A stretch of DNA of 45,217 bases from Bacteroidota bacterium (GCA_013289475.1 JABCZW010000018.1:1-45217), one strand, 5' to 3'. Numbered from the stretch's first letter, positions 1-7,620 are shown. Notes: a model not told the origin generated them from the sequence alone. A program made the numbers and translations.

Positions 1-118
1 ATGTATATTGTCCTGATACCTTACTGCCTGATAAAAACAATGCTACTATAACCAACAAGCCGGTGAATGCCTTTTTGGCAGCCACACAAAATCTTGTATT
101 TATTTTACCCGGTTTCAT
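1..118 (-). CDS. exported protein, 5' fragment cut by the left window edge
   Basis: Reading the minus strand from an ATG at 118 gives 39 codons without a stop up to the window edge. The peptide begins MKPGKINTRF, then has a hydrophobic core (GLLVIVALFL) and ends near SGQYT, which is a clear signal peptide. The ATG overlaps the TGA stop of the gene upstream by 4 bases (ATGA), which implies an operon and translational coupling with that YD-repeat-like exported protein. Only the leader is visible, so the mature function cannot be stated. Confidence 0.75.
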   Translation of the reverse strand, partial: MKPGKINTRFCVAAKKAFTGLLVIVALFLSGSKVSGQYT

Positions 119-1647
119 TTCTTCCTTTTTTTCTTTTCATCGGCCTCACGGTAAACATACTGGTATGTCGTTTGCATGGCAGTGTATCTAGAAGTATATG
201 AATATTCAGTGGTATTACCTCTTTCATCAAATTTTGAGTCGTTCCAATAATAGGTACGCGACTCATAGCGCTCCTTCTTTACCGTATCGTTAGGGTAATA
301 AGTAGTAGTATAGCGGGCTATAGGCGCATCCATACAAGGACCATATTCACATTGTTCGGTTTCCTTGTGCTTGGTATTGTACTTATAAGTATAAGTTGAG
401 TTATGCCCAGAGTAATAACGTCCGCCCCTGTGCGATGCTTTTATCATATCTCCGGCATCGTTATAGTTATATGTTTCAATATCGGTTGAGCGGCGGTAGA
501 ACATAGTGCCTATAATTTCGCTGGCAGTGGTAAGCGATGTAATATTTTTACCCGCATACTTACGTATATAGCTTGTGCGGCTCCTGTTGGTATCGCCATT
601 ATTTATTGATACAATATAATCGGAAAGGTTTTGGTTGGCAGAATCGTACTGTATAATGCTGGTATTATGGCTGGGAATACATGAACCGGCGGTAGGCTCG
701 CCATACTCATCGGTTGTTTCGATGCGGCCTCCATGCTTGTTATATACATTGGCAGTTGAGCTTTGCAATCTATTGCCTGCGTATTGCATTTGCAAAACAA
801 CCCGTTTGTCTTTATCATAACTCATGGTAACATAGGCACTGTCACGTACCGGCTTTCCGTCGTCACCCATATATAGGCTTTTACCATCTATTCTTACCAG
901 ATTTTTTGCTTTATCATACTTATATGTATACATCATTTTTTGCGTCAGCTCCTTCTTTCTTGGCTTGTATCTTCCATGTCCACCACCTCCCCAATCTCCA
1001 TCTTCCTCGTCGCCATACCTGTCACTATTATTATCGTAGCTTGTAGTTATCCACGTGCTTACCTTGTCGATACTATTGTATGTATAAACGCTTTCAGATG
1101 TTGATATGGTTATAGAATCCTTTACACGGTGGTTAGCACAATCTACAAGGGCATCAAAGCTCGAATCGGTCTCGAGGGTATAAGTAAGTTTCTTTGTCGG
1201 GCTGTACCTGCATTTTTTATCCTTAGTAATCCGGCCAAGGCTATCATAATCTCTCGATTCAAGCAAGTTATCGTTTTTATCGTATACACTGCGCGAACTG
1301 TCTACAGTTTTCCCGAGCGAATCTTTTTTAAAAGAACTAATAAAATAACCTTTTTTACTATAAAAACTGGTTTCAACAGTTACCCGGCGCTTATCCGCAA
1401 GACTACTATCGGGCGATCGGTATTCAGTAGTTGTAAGTTTTACATAATCGGGGCCCCAATGATATTCATAAGGGGTGAATACCAGTTGATCATTCGGGTC
1501 GGTAAAATCAAAGTTGCCTTCTCTGCCATAATAATCTTCACCATCAGTAAATCGAACCTGAGCATTCGCATTAACGCAAGGCAAATACAAAATTGCCAGC
1601 AGGCAAAACTTAAGGGTCAGACTGTATCTTGAAAAGATTCTATTCAT
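115..1647 (-). CDS. exported protein with YD/RHS-like repeats
   Basis: About 510 residues. I place the start at the ATG at 1647 (MNRIFSRYS) rather than the in-frame TTG three codons earlier. A signal peptide follows, with likely cleavage after NANAQ. The mature part is rich in Tyr and Asp and carries loose YD-type units such as YDKNDNLLESRDYDSLGR, YNDAGDMIK and FDERGNTTEY, as in RHS-like beta-strand repeats. There is no toxin tip and no T9SS C-terminal domain; the tail is Lys/Arg-rich (DEKKKRKK). The same style of protein recurs at 27089, 36567 and 37601. It overlaps the downstream gene by 4 bases. The role is unknown; a cell-envelope or surface location is an inference from the leader. Confidence 0.85.
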   Translation of the reverse strand: MNRIFSRYSLTLKFCLLAILYLPCVNANAQVRFTDGEDYYGREGNFDFTDPNDQLVFTPYEYHWGPDYVKLTTTEYRSPDSSLADKRRVTVETSFYSKKGYFISSFKKDSLGKTVDSSRSVYDKNDNLLESRDYDSLGRITKDKKCRYSPTKKLTYTLETDSSFDALVDCANHRVKDSITISTSESVYTYNSIDKVSTWITTSYDNNSDRYGDEEDGDWGGGGHGRYKPRKKELTQKMMYTYKYDKAKNLVRIDGKSLYMGDDGKPVRDSAYVTMSYDKDKRVVLQMQYAGNRLQSSTANVYNKHGGRIETTDEYGEPTAGSCIPSHNTSIIQYDSANQNLSDYIVSINNGDTNRSRTSYIRKYAGKNITSLTTASEIIGTMFYRRSTDIETYNYNDAGDMIKASHRGGRYYSGHNSTYTYKYNTKHKETEQCEYGPCMDAPIARYTTTYYPNDTVKKERYESRTYYWNDSKFDERGNTTEYSYTSRYTAMQTTYQYVYREADEKKKRKK

Positions 1648-1678
1648 TGCGGGCAAAAAGCCGTTAAAGGCTTACGCA

Positions 1679-1686
1679 CAAATATA
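1679..1686 (-). promoter_or_regulatory. Bacteroidota -7 promoter element (TATATTTG)
   Basis: On the minus strand this reads TATATTTG, matching the Bacteroidota -7 consensus TAnnTTTG, about 31 bases upstream of the ATG at 1647. No clear TTTG -33 box is visible. It fits transcription of the two-gene operon running off the left edge. Confidence 0.5.
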
Positions 1687-1758
1687 AGTAAATTAGGCGG
1701 TTAATAATAAGTTGTTTGAAAGGAGGCTTCCACCTTAATAATTATTATTCATTTGCAC

Positions 1759-1766
1759 TATCTTTG
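1759..1766 (+). promoter_or_regulatory. -7 promoter element (TATCTTTG)
   Basis: TATCTTTG matches TAnnTTTG and ends 17 bases before the ATG at 1784, giving a short leader of roughly 12 bases for the small cysteine protein. Confidence 0.5.
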
Positions 1767-1783
1767 CACAACAATATCTTATT

Positions 1784-2023
1784 ATGAAAACATTACTCTT
1801 TGCTATTGGCCTAATTGTTACAACGGCATCGTTCACCCCCTATATGTTGCCCGATCAATATGTGTATATTGATTCGACAGATAATAAAGAACCCTATTAC
1901 CACGCCGCAGGCGATTGCAAGGATATTAAGAAAGGCGATAAAGTAAAAAAAGTAAGCCTTAACGATGCCCTGAACAAATACCACCTTAAGCCTTGCCCCG
2001 ATTGCTATAAACCAAAGAAATAG
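1784..2023 (+). CDS. small exported protein with a HxxxxC...CPxC zinc-type motif
   Basis: 79 residues with a short signal-peptide-like N-terminus (MKTLLFAIGLIVTTASF). The mature part has YYHAAGDC (His40, Cys45), then KKVSLNDAL and KPCPDC (Cys71, Cys74). The arrangement Tyr-His-x4-Cys, a hydrophobic strand, and Pro-Cys-x2-Cys resembles the Ada-type zinc-binding tail found at the C-termini of some nucleases and ComEC/metallo-beta-lactamase proteins. Here it stands alone as an exported microprotein. Metal binding is an inference from the spacing and the partner is unknown. A promoter lies just upstream. Confidence 0.8.
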   Translation: MKTLLFAIGLIVTTASFTPYMLPDQYVYIDSTDNKEPYYHAAGDCKDIKKGDKVKKVSLNDALNKYHLKPCPDCYKPKK

Positions 2024-2052
2024 CGGTTAGTGACCAGTGGTTGGTGATTAGT
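2024..2052. repeat. short intergenic repeat (GGTTAGTG...GGTGATTAG type)
   Basis: Degenerate direct repeats of the form GGTTAGTG / GGTTGGTGATTAG sit immediately after a stop codon. A relative (GTAGTGGTTAGTGGATTAG) lies upstream of the small terminase at about 22945-22962. This type of low-complexity repeat appears several times in the window. Confidence 0.45.
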
Positions 2053-2073
2053 TTTCCCTTTCCTATAATTATT

Positions 2074-2081
2074 TACTTTTG
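2074..2081 (+). promoter_or_regulatory. -7 element (TACTTTTG) five bases before the start codon
   Basis: TACTTTTG matches TAnnTTTG perfectly and its final G is followed by only five bases before the ATG at 2087. With the usual distance from this element to the transcript start, the mRNA would be leaderless or nearly so. The same spacing recurs at 36558 (minus strand) and 41214. Confidence 0.5.
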
Positions 2082-2086
2082 CCTAT

Positions 2087-2491
2087 ATGAGGTTTTCAAT
2101 CTTTATTGCCACTCTTGCTTTTTGCTTTACAGGTCATAACACTATTGCACAAACAACCAATGCCGATTCGGCTAGGATGCAACTGCAGGGTTCGTGGCGC
2201 ATGAATGCCGATACCAATGTTATGTTGATATTTAAAGGCGATACCATGACCCATAAAATGGTGCGCAGTTCGAACTACGGTAAAGCCTTTTATAGGGTGA
2301 CCGATAAAAACTGCGATACAACACGGTTTGTAAAAGAAAAAGCCTTGTACCTGCAGGAGGTTTACCGTTATTATCATTACAAAACCCCGCTCGATGGTAA
2401 GATATGCAACAAGATTGTATTCTTGAAAAACGGTACTCTTATATTAAAGCGCGACGGGTTATTTGAAACCTATACTAAGGTAAAAAAGTAA
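2087..2491 (+). CDS. small exported protein, lipocalin-like (weak)
   Basis: 134 residues. A signal peptide ends near NTIAQ at residue 22. The mature part starts LQGSWRMNADTNVMLIFKGD, which resembles the first strands of the lipocalin-like proteins common in Bacteroidota (LxGxW, then alternating strands). Two cysteines (in KNCDTT and KICNKI) could pair. The start is fixed by a -7 promoter element five bases upstream. Ligand and function are unknown. Confidence 0.75.
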   Translation: MRFSIFIATLAFCFTGHNTIAQTTNADSARMQLQGSWRMNADTNVMLIFKGDTMTHKMVRSSNYGKAFYRVTDKNCDTTRFVKEKALYLQEVYRYYHYKTPLDGKICNKIVFLKNGTLILKRDGLFETYTKVKK

Positions 2492-2501
2492 ATTCCTTCC
2501 A

Positions 2502-2774
2502 TTACTTCTTCTTAGCAGAATCAGCAACATTACGCGGCACAATGCGCACACCCGATTTTTGAGGAGGCGCTTTAGAGGTATCGGTTATGGTTGGATTATT
2601 GCCACCGCTTTGCACAGTTGTAGAAGATGTAAGCACAGTATGTAGCGAATTGCTTTTAGCCTTTTTACCGGGTGGCCTAATTGAATCTGCCGCAGTATTT
2701 TTTTGAGCCTGAGCTGTAAATGGTAATAGTAACATTGCCAAACAGACTATCTTGAGTAGTGCTTGCATTTTCAT
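2502..2774 (-). CDS. small exported protein, Ser/Lys/Pro-rich
   Basis: 90 residues, MKMQALLKIVCLAMLLLPF, with cleavage probably after AQAQ. The mature part is polar and probably disordered (KNTAADSIRPPGKKAKSN, DTSKAPPQKSGVRI). It is convergent with the gene ending at 2491. No domain is recognised. A TATATTTA element, one base off consensus, lies just upstream of the ATG on the minus strand. Confidence 0.65.
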   Translation of the reverse strand: MKMQALLKIVCLAMLLLPFTAQAQKNTAADSIRPPGKKAKSNSLHTVLTSSTTVQSGGNNPTITDTSKAPPQKSGVRIVPRNVADSAKKK

Positions 2775-2794
2775 AGAATAAATATACTAATTTA

Positions 2795-2802
2795 TATCTT
2801 TG
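2795..2802 (+). promoter_or_regulatory. -7 promoter element (TATCTTTG)
   Basis: TATCTTTG ends 28 bases before the ATG at 2831 and lies in the short divergent gap between the 2774 (minus) and 2831 (plus) genes. Confidence 0.45.
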
Positions 2803-2830
2803 CTCTATTGCTTTCTTAATCACTCATACT

Positions 2831-3640
2831 ATGACAAAAAAAATATTCACGTTACTATTGCTGGTCTCCCCTTTTCTCGCAATAGCACAGCAACCAGATA
2901 AAATGGCTCATTATGTTGCCACATTAAATGCTAATGACAGTGTGGCAATATGGCTATGCAGATACGATGAGGTTGCCTGGGTCAGTTCAGACAGTGTTAG
3001 CGCTTCGCCCAAAGAACAAATGGCTAAACTGGGCAAACAATGGTTTTGTTTCAGAGAAAATAAGACATGGCATGCAGTATACGGAAAATACGAAAATGGG
3101 GTATTTAATACAGTATTCCATTATATAGTAGACACGGCTAGAAAAATAAAACGAATTTATACTGCGGTTGATTCCTTTCTAGCGGGCTCGCTTTCGAGAG
3201 CTTTGATAAATGCTGACGAAAAAATGAAGAAATACCTCGACACAAACTATGTACTGCGATTCAACCAATATGTCAGGAAAAATCCCGATAATACTATTGC
3301 CGTATGGTTGTTTCCCGCATTTCAAACTAATGGCACCGCCGTTTATGGGGCCGAGTTTTACTATAAATATGATGCAAAAGGCAATAACCTGCTTGATAAA
3401 TATGAATATTTCCAGGGAAAGTTCAGAGGATTTAAAACAGGTCAAAAACGTGATATTTATATTAATTATACCGACCTTGAAGAACCCAGCTTAGGGGCAG
3501 TTTTTTTTGCACGATATTACAAACCCTACTTTACTAACATTACTATTGAGGTAAAGCACATGGATAGTCAATTATTCAACGACAATGGCAATTATACCTG
3601 GATAAGCGCTATTAAGGAAGAAAGGGAAAAGGATAAGTAA
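2831..3640 (+). CDS. exported protein of unknown function
   Basis: 269 residues with a signal peptide (MTKKIFTLLLLVSPFLAIAQ). The mature part is rich in Tyr, Lys and Asn, with beta-strand-like stretches such as NQYVRKNPDNTIAVWLFPAF and KYDAKGNNLLDKYEYF, the latter faintly YD-like. No catalytic motif, lipobox or C-terminal sorting signal is seen. A -7 element precedes it. It lies in a cluster of similarly exported small proteins. Confidence 0.8.
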   Translation: MTKKIFTLLLLVSPFLAIAQQPDKMAHYVATLNANDSVAIWLCRYDEVAWVSSDSVSASPKEQMAKLGKQWFCFRENKTWHAVYGKYENGVFNTVFHYIVDTARKIKRIYTAVDSFLAGSLSRALINADEKMKKYLDTNYVLRFNQYVRKNPDNTIAVWLFPAFQTNGTAVYGAEFYYKYDAKGNNLLDKYEYFQGKFRGFKTGQKRDIYINYTDLEEPSLGAVFFARYYKPYFTNITIEVKHMDSQLFNDNGNYTWISAIKEEREKDK

Positions 3641-3709
3641 TATGTCTTCAGTTAAATTACGGGACATTGACAGACTTTATTATTTCCTGCTTTTTCTTAA
3701 CTTTATAAA

Positions 3710-4195
3710 ATGAGAAAACTGATCCCGGTTTTATTTCTCTTATTTATAACTGTTGCGCATGCACAGGAAGTCAAGCTAAGGCTATCATCAGGGCTCGATA
3801 GTTTAAGGTTTCACCAAACAACATTAAAGGAAGCAAAAAAACTATTGGGCAAGCCGGATAGTATACACAAAACCAACTTTGATATCGATATTTTTTATCA
3901 CAAACTGGGGCTAGAATTATTATTCGGCAAAAGAATAAAAAATGAACTCTGGTGTATAGCACTTGATAAAAATTCTCACATTACCATTAACGATTCTATA
4001 AAAATAAACAGTACTGATACTATACAATTAGCCAGGCTTTGGGGGCCTCCGAAAGAAAAAGACAGAAGGAACAATTTTATTGAATTTGAATATGGCCCCT
4101 ATGTAGAACCTTCAGAATCTTTTTACTTTAATAACAAAGGGATACTTTACATGGTCATCCTTTCATCTTCCTATGTAATTAGCGTCGATTTTTAG
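3710..4195 (+). CDS. small exported protein
   Basis: 161 residues with a signal peptide (MRKLIPVLFLLFITVAHAQ). The segment HQTTLKEAKKLLGKPDSI resembles the helix-turn pattern of SmpA/BamE-like domains (T..E....LG.P), but the rest is not diagnostic, so this is only a hint. The stop codon lies inside a 26-base perfect palindrome that probably ends transcription. TAACTTTA, one base off the -7 consensus, lies four bases before the ATG. Confidence 0.75.
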   Translation: MRKLIPVLFLLFITVAHAQEVKLRLSSGLDSLRFHQTTLKEAKKLLGKPDSIHKTNFDIDIFYHKLGLELLFGKRIKNELWCIALDKNSHITINDSIKINSTDTIQLARLWGPPKEKDRRNNFIEFEYGPYVEPSESFYFNNKGILYMVILSSSYVISVDF

Positions 4196-4217
4196 TTGAA
4201 GATATATCTTCAACTAA
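4192..4217. terminator. 26-base perfect palindrome at a convergent junction
   Basis: The sequence TTAGTTGAAGATA is followed directly by its exact reverse complement. It includes the stop codon of the plus-strand gene ending at 4195 and is followed by an AT-rich tract. It lies between convergent genes (4195 plus, 4284 minus), so a bidirectional terminator is the simplest reading. A dyad operator is less likely there. Confidence 0.5.
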
Positions 4218-4283
4218 TTTAATAAACTCTGCCTTTTGTGTTAGTAAGTCCATCATATCAAGATTGGGCTATCATCCGGCAAA

Positions 4284-4775
4284 TTAATTATCACCCTCAT
4301 AATAATCGGTTGAAACTCCGGGTATATCATTCGTGTAAACAGTTTCATTTTTTAGTTGGCCACTTTTATAATACCATGAACGCACTCCTTCTATTTTACC
4401 TTGCTTATAAGGAGTTTTAACCTCCAGCTTTCCGTCAGGGTAATACTCTTTGGCCACTCCATCTTCTTTACCATCTTTAAAAGGAATTATTCCTTCCAGT
4501 TGCCCATTCATATAATAAAACCTTCTGATTCCGACAGGTTCACCTGCCTTATAAATAGTAAGGCTATAAAAAATTGATATAGCGGTATCATTGGTTACAT
4601 TTTTAAACATGTTATAGTACTCAATCCACTTACCGTCCTTTACTCCATTTGCAACCTGGTTTTTAGCTTCAGATTTATTGGCGAACCCATTTAAATCTTG
4701 CCCAAGCGCTGCAAGGGTAAATGAAAAGGATAGTAACAGAATTAAAATTGGTTTAACGATATTTTTCAGATGCAT
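4284..4775 (-). CDS. exported MORN-variant (YwqK-like) repeat protein
   Basis: 163 residues with a signal peptide ending near LAALGQ. Repeats of about 20-23 residues follow: KDGKWIEYY, GEPVGIRRFYYMNGQLEG, KDGKEDGVAKEYYPDGKLE, KQGKIEGVRSWYYKSGQLKN. The pattern G-x(2)-x-W/Y-YxxGxL is the MORN-variant repeat seen in YwqK-family proteins, where YwqK is annotated as an antitoxin-like protein. In Bacteroidota many exported copies exist with no shown toxin partner, and no toxin is adjacent here. A promoter on the minus strand lies 85 bases upstream. Confidence 0.85.
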   Translation of the reverse strand: MHLKNIVKPILILLLSFSFTLAALGQDLNGFANKSEAKNQVANGVKDGKWIEYYNMFKNVTNDTAISIFYSLTIYKAGEPVGIRRFYYMNGQLEGIIPFKDGKEDGVAKEYYPDGKLEVKTPYKQGKIEGVRSWYYKSGQLKNETVYTNDIPGVSTDYYEGDN

Positions 4776-4859
4776 TTGTTGTTTTATATTAAATAAGCCA
4801 CTTAAACTATTTTATTTTAACATATACAATATACACATATTTTTATAATTCTTCGGGGT

Positions 4860-4867
4860 CAAATATA
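4860..4867 (-). promoter_or_regulatory. -7 promoter element (TATATTTG, minus strand)
   Basis: The minus strand reads TATATTTG, 85 bases upstream of the ATG at 4775. It would give an AT-rich leader of about 80 bases for the MORN-repeat gene. Confidence 0.45.
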
Positions 4868-4894
4868 ATAAGTGTAGCTTTTTTATTGCTTCTA

Positions 4895-5452
4895 CTAGTT
4901 AGGCTGCCTGAAAAGTATTGAATAGGTAGAATAGAACCCAATGCTCCGTATGGTGGCCAATAGCACACAATCTTCAAGCACTTTAATAAGCTTTACCTTT
5001 TGGGTTGAGCACCGTTTTTCGTTTAAATAATACACAACGGTAAAAGTGTTTACCAGGTTGCGGGCCGCACGCAGCATATGGTAAGCATCAGTTGTAAACA
5101 CCAGTGCATCGGTGCTCTCAAAATAGCTCGGCCCTAGTTTGGGGTTACCATTTTTATATTTGTTAGCCCAACTCACTTCAGGGTTCCAGAACCGATCATT
5201 GGCTGTGGTATAAACACGCTTAAAGCCATCCTGGTAATGGTAGCTTATACTCTCCAGCGTTCCGTCAAGCATGCCCGATAGTAGCATAGATGCACCGGGT
5301 ACTATATAGTCGTGCGCCTTGGTGCGTTGTTTAAGGTTATAGTTCAGATCTATCTGCGCATTGACACATATTGAGCACGTTAAAAAAAGCAAAACCATTC
5401 CGGCTCGAAAAGTTTGCTTACAGCCTGTCAGGTAAGTATTTATTGGGTTCAT
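4895..5452 (-). CDS. exported/envelope protein of unknown function
   Basis: 185 residues. The N-terminus (MNPINTYLTGCKQTFRAG) precedes a hydrophobic stretch MVLLFLTCSICVNAQ, a signal peptide. The mature part has DYIVPGASMLLSGMLDGTLE, FWNPEVSWANKYKNG and a C-terminal segment with weak membrane character. This W-N-P-x-x-S-W-x-N-K-Y arrangement recurs in unnamed Bacteroidota envelope proteins, but I cannot assign a function. Internal ATG codons do not give a better leader. Confidence 0.75.
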   Translation of the reverse strand: MNPINTYLTGCKQTFRAGMVLLFLTCSICVNAQIDLNYNLKQRTKAHDYIVPGASMLLSGMLDGTLESISYHYQDGFKRVYTTANDRFWNPEVSWANKYKNGNPKLGPSYFESTDALVFTTDAYHMLRAARNLVNTFTVVYYLNEKRCSTQKVKLIKVLEDCVLLATIRSIGFYSTYSILFRQPN

Positions 5453-5612
5453 GGGTAGATATTTAGCAGGTTATTATTTCAGGTATTAAGCACTGCATTG
5501 CAATTCTTCCCTATCGACGAATTGCATTTGCAGCAATTTAAGATTTATTTTTCACTTTTTCAAATACATTAAGATTATCAGACCATCACATGAAAGGTAT
5601 TACCTTTACAAG

Positions 5613-6302
5613 GTGTGTTACTACGTAAAATCGAAAGTCAATATTAAAGCACTTAGAGAAAGGTTTAGTGCAGAATTTGACGGCCAGCCTGAACAATTGC
5701 CGGAGTATGAAACCATTTCTGGCTTTGCTCACCCTATGCTACCGGTAATTGATTGTGAGGAACCGGGTAAAATACATTTAATGGAATGGGGCCTTGTACC
5801 CCACTGGGTTAAAGATGAACATACTGCTTCGGAGATGCGTAACCTTACCCTTAATGCCCGCAGCGAGACACTATTTGAGAAACCATCTTTCCGTAGTATA
5901 CTAACACACCGTTGTCTTATACTTGTTAATGGTTTTTACGAATGGCAAACACATGCAACCCAAAAAGCAAAAACACCATATTATATACACCTGAAAAGCC
6001 AGGAATTGTTTGCCATGGGCGGATTATATGATGAATGGGTAAATACCACGACAGGCGAAATAACTAAGGGCTTCAGCATTATTACGGTGGAAGCAAACCC
6101 ATTAATGGCAATAATACACAACACCAAAAGGCGGATGCCGCTTATATTACCTGCAAATACTGAAAAAGACTGGCTGCAAAAGGGAATGAACGAGGGTGAA
6201 ATAAAAAATTTGATTACCCAATACCCCGAAGACGATATGGTAGCGGAGGAGCTACAGGGACAAAAAAATAACCACCCTGAGCAAACAGGGCGGTTATTTT
6301 AA
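5613..6302 (+). CDS. SRAP/HMCES-YedK family DNA-protein crosslinking protein
   Basis: 229 residues, the usual size for the family. Known role: SRAP proteins use the N-terminal cysteine, exposed after Met removal, to form a thiazolidine crosslink with abasic sites in single-stranded DNA. All key residues are visible: Cys2, Asn81 in NARSETLFEKPSF, Glu110 in GFYEW, and His169 in NPLMAIIHN. The start must be the GTG at 5613 because the catalytic Cys is residue 2; the nearby ATG at 5590 is out of frame and closes after 12 codons. The last codons form one arm of a terminator hairpin. Cytoplasmic; it stands alone rather than in an operon. Confidence 0.93.
   Translation: MCYYVKSKVNIKALRERFSAEFDGQPEQLPEYETISGFAHPMLPVIDCEEPGKIHLMEWGLVPHWVKDEHTASEMRNLTLNARSETLFEKPSFRSILTHRCLILVNGFYEWQTHATQKAKTPYYIHLKSQELFAMGGLYDEWVNTTTGEITKGFSIITVEANPLMAIIHNTKRRMPLILPANTEKDWLQKGMNEGEIKNLITQYPEDDMVAEELQGQKNNHPEQTGRLF
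6265..6302. terminator. bidirectional intrinsic terminator overlapping the SRAP stop codon
   Basis: Arms at 6265-6279 and 6286-6300 (AAAATAACCACCCTG and its near-complement) pair over 15 positions with one A-C mismatch and a six-base AGCAAA loop. A-rich and T-rich flanks suit termination in both directions, serving the SRAP gene and the convergent lipoprotein gene ending at 6319. Confidence 0.75.
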
Positions 6303-6318
6303 AATGCAACAATATTAC

Positions 6319-6855
6319 TTAGTCGTTTATCCTGAGCAATTGTTTAACCATGCTGTAATCTTTAACATTAAAGCCAGGATGTTGTTTAAGAATGGCAGTT
6401 GGTATAACCACTACTTTAAAGTTAAATGTTGGCGGTGCAGCAGGGGTAGTGCCATCTGAGTTTTGCAATTGAAGGGTAACAACTCCAACATCATAATTGA
6501 ATGTAAAGGTTTGTTCAGCAGCGCCTACAGGGTAGGTATCAGGCAGCGGAGCCCACTGCGTAGCACCCATACCTGAGGTTTGAAAGTAAACCATAACTAC
6601 TCCGTTGGCATCGGCATTAGCAGTAACAACAGCAACATTGTAGCCTGCAATTAAAAAGCTACCGCTAACTGACCAATCGGCCGGGTTAGAAATGCCGGTT
6701 TGGTAAGAGCCATTTACACCTGGGGCGCCATTAGTACCATTGAGACCATCATAACCCGCAGGGCCTTGTGGACCGGTAGGGCCTTCGGGGCCAACGCAGC
6801 CGGTAAAGAAAGCTGCCACCAAAGCCGCAAATAATGTAATTCGTAAAGTTTTCAT
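6319..6855 (-). CDS. collagen-like lipoprotein
   Basis: 178 residues from the ATG at 6855 (MKTLRITLFAALVAAFFTGC). A longer frame to 6960 exists, but a -7 promoter at 6883-6890 lies inside that extension, so the shorter start is chosen. Lipobox FTGC makes Cys20 the lipid anchor. Nine Gly-X-Y triplets follow at once (GPEGPTGPQGPAG to GAPGVNG), then a globular beta-rich domain of about 125 residues. Gly-X-Y tracts trimerise in collagen-like proteins; a short trimeric stalk at the envelope is an inference. A similar arrangement is common in Bacteroidota lipoproteins of unknown role. Confidence 0.88.
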   Translation of the reverse strand: MKTLRITLFAALVAAFFTGCVGPEGPTGPQGPAGYDGLNGTNGAPGVNGSYQTGISNPADWSVSGSFLIAGYNVAVVTANADANGVVMVYFQTSGMGATQWAPLPDTYPVGAAEQTFTFNYDVGVVTLQLQNSDGTTPAAPPTFNFKVVVIPTAILKQHPGFNVKDYSMVKQLLRIND

Positions 6856-6882
6856 GTTTAGGTTTTTTTTAGTTAATAATGT

Positions 6883-6890
6883 CAAATATA
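6883..6890 (-). promoter_or_regulatory. -7 promoter element (TATATTTG, minus strand)
   Basis: The minus strand reads TATATTTG, ending 27 bases before the ATG at 6855. It supports that start for the collagen-like lipoprotein over any upstream codon. Confidence 0.6.
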
Positions 6891-6991
6891 AATAGTATAA
6901 GATGAAGAAACAATGAATACGCAAATAATCAGCCAAAGTATACGCTGATACATTTGTCATCGGCTGTTAATAAATCATAACATCTTGTTAA

Positions 6992-7022
6992 TTTGTTTAT
7001 CATACTAAGTTTTATATATTTG
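6992..7022 (+). promoter_or_regulatory. full Bacteroidota promoter (TTTG, 19 nt, TATATTTG)
   Basis: TTTG at 6992-6995 and TATATTTG at 7015-7022 are separated by exactly 19 bases, the textbook Bacteroidota vegetative promoter. It would give a leader of about 60 bases before the ATG at 7090. Confidence 0.75.
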
Positions 7023-7089
7023 GTGAAAACAATTTAGTCGCATGACTAACTGAAATTCAATTACTAACAACTTAAATCTCTGAAAAAAC

Positions 7090-7503
7090 ATGAATGAAGA
7101 AAACGCAATGAACAACGCAATGGCCCACAATATTATGGCCATGCTCGGAGTAATACTTATTCCGCTTTTGCTGATCTCGCTTTTAATGATTATCTCGCAA
7201 TGGGTTATTTACACCAAAGCAGGTAAACCAGGATGGGCAATTTTGGTTCCTATCTACAATTTTATTGTTATGTTGCAAATTGTTGGCAGGCCATGGTATC
7301 ATATGTTTTTCCTGCTAATACCTATTTACAACATCATCTTTGCTATACAGGTTATTCACGGGCTTTCAAAGAGCTTTGGCAAAGATGCGGGCTTTACTGT
7401 AGGACTTATCTTTTTGGGTATTATTTTCTACCCAATGCTTGCCTTCAGCAAAAGCATTCAATATGTTGGCCCGGGTGGCGTAGCTGCACCCGCTGCGCAA
7501 TAG
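7090..7503 (+). CDS. DUF5684-type small multi-pass membrane protein
   Basis: 137 residues with about four hydrophobic segments (around residues 14-38, 47-63, 69-88 and 102-121). The signature WVIYTKAGKPGWAILVPIYN, followed by a second IPIYN, is typical of the DUF5684 family, often annotated as signal-peptidase-I-associated because of local similarity. No Ser/Lys protease dyad is visible, so peptidase activity is not supported. It is a single-gene unit with a perfect promoter upstream and an intrinsic terminator downstream. Confidence 0.85.
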   Translation: MNEENAMNNAMAHNIMAMLGVILIPLLLISLLMIISQWVIYTKAGKPGWAILVPIYNFIVMLQIVGRPWYHMFFLLIPIYNIIFAIQVIHGLSKSFGKDAGFTVGLIFLGIIFYPMLAFSKSIQYVGPGGVAAPAAQ

Positions 7504-7528
7504 TCTATTATTACAAATCAGTATTTTA

Positions 7529-7561
7529 AAGAATCCCGCCACATGGTGGGATTCTTTTTTT
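7529..7561 (+). terminator. intrinsic terminator
   Basis: AAGAATCCCGCCA pairs with TGGTGGGATTCTT through a tight loop (one G-T wobble), followed by a run of T. It sits 25 bases after the stop codon at 7503. Confidence 0.85.
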
Positions 7562-7620
7562 AACCCATTGCCGGTACCATTTTTTATCTTTTTTTAACAT
7601 ATTACTTGCCTTTATTGCCC

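Noticed and set aside
635-820. Plus-strand frame opposite the first exported gene
   Set aside because: It is a shadow of the minus-strand gene, with no supporting leader, domain or promoter.
4284-4775. Toxin-antitoxin locus around the YwqK-like protein
   Set aside because: The protein has a signal peptide and no toxin-like neighbour, so the antitoxin label of the family is not supported here.
6855-6960. N-terminal extension of the collagen-like lipoprotein
   Set aside because: A -7 promoter lies inside it and the lipoprotein leader starts at 6855.
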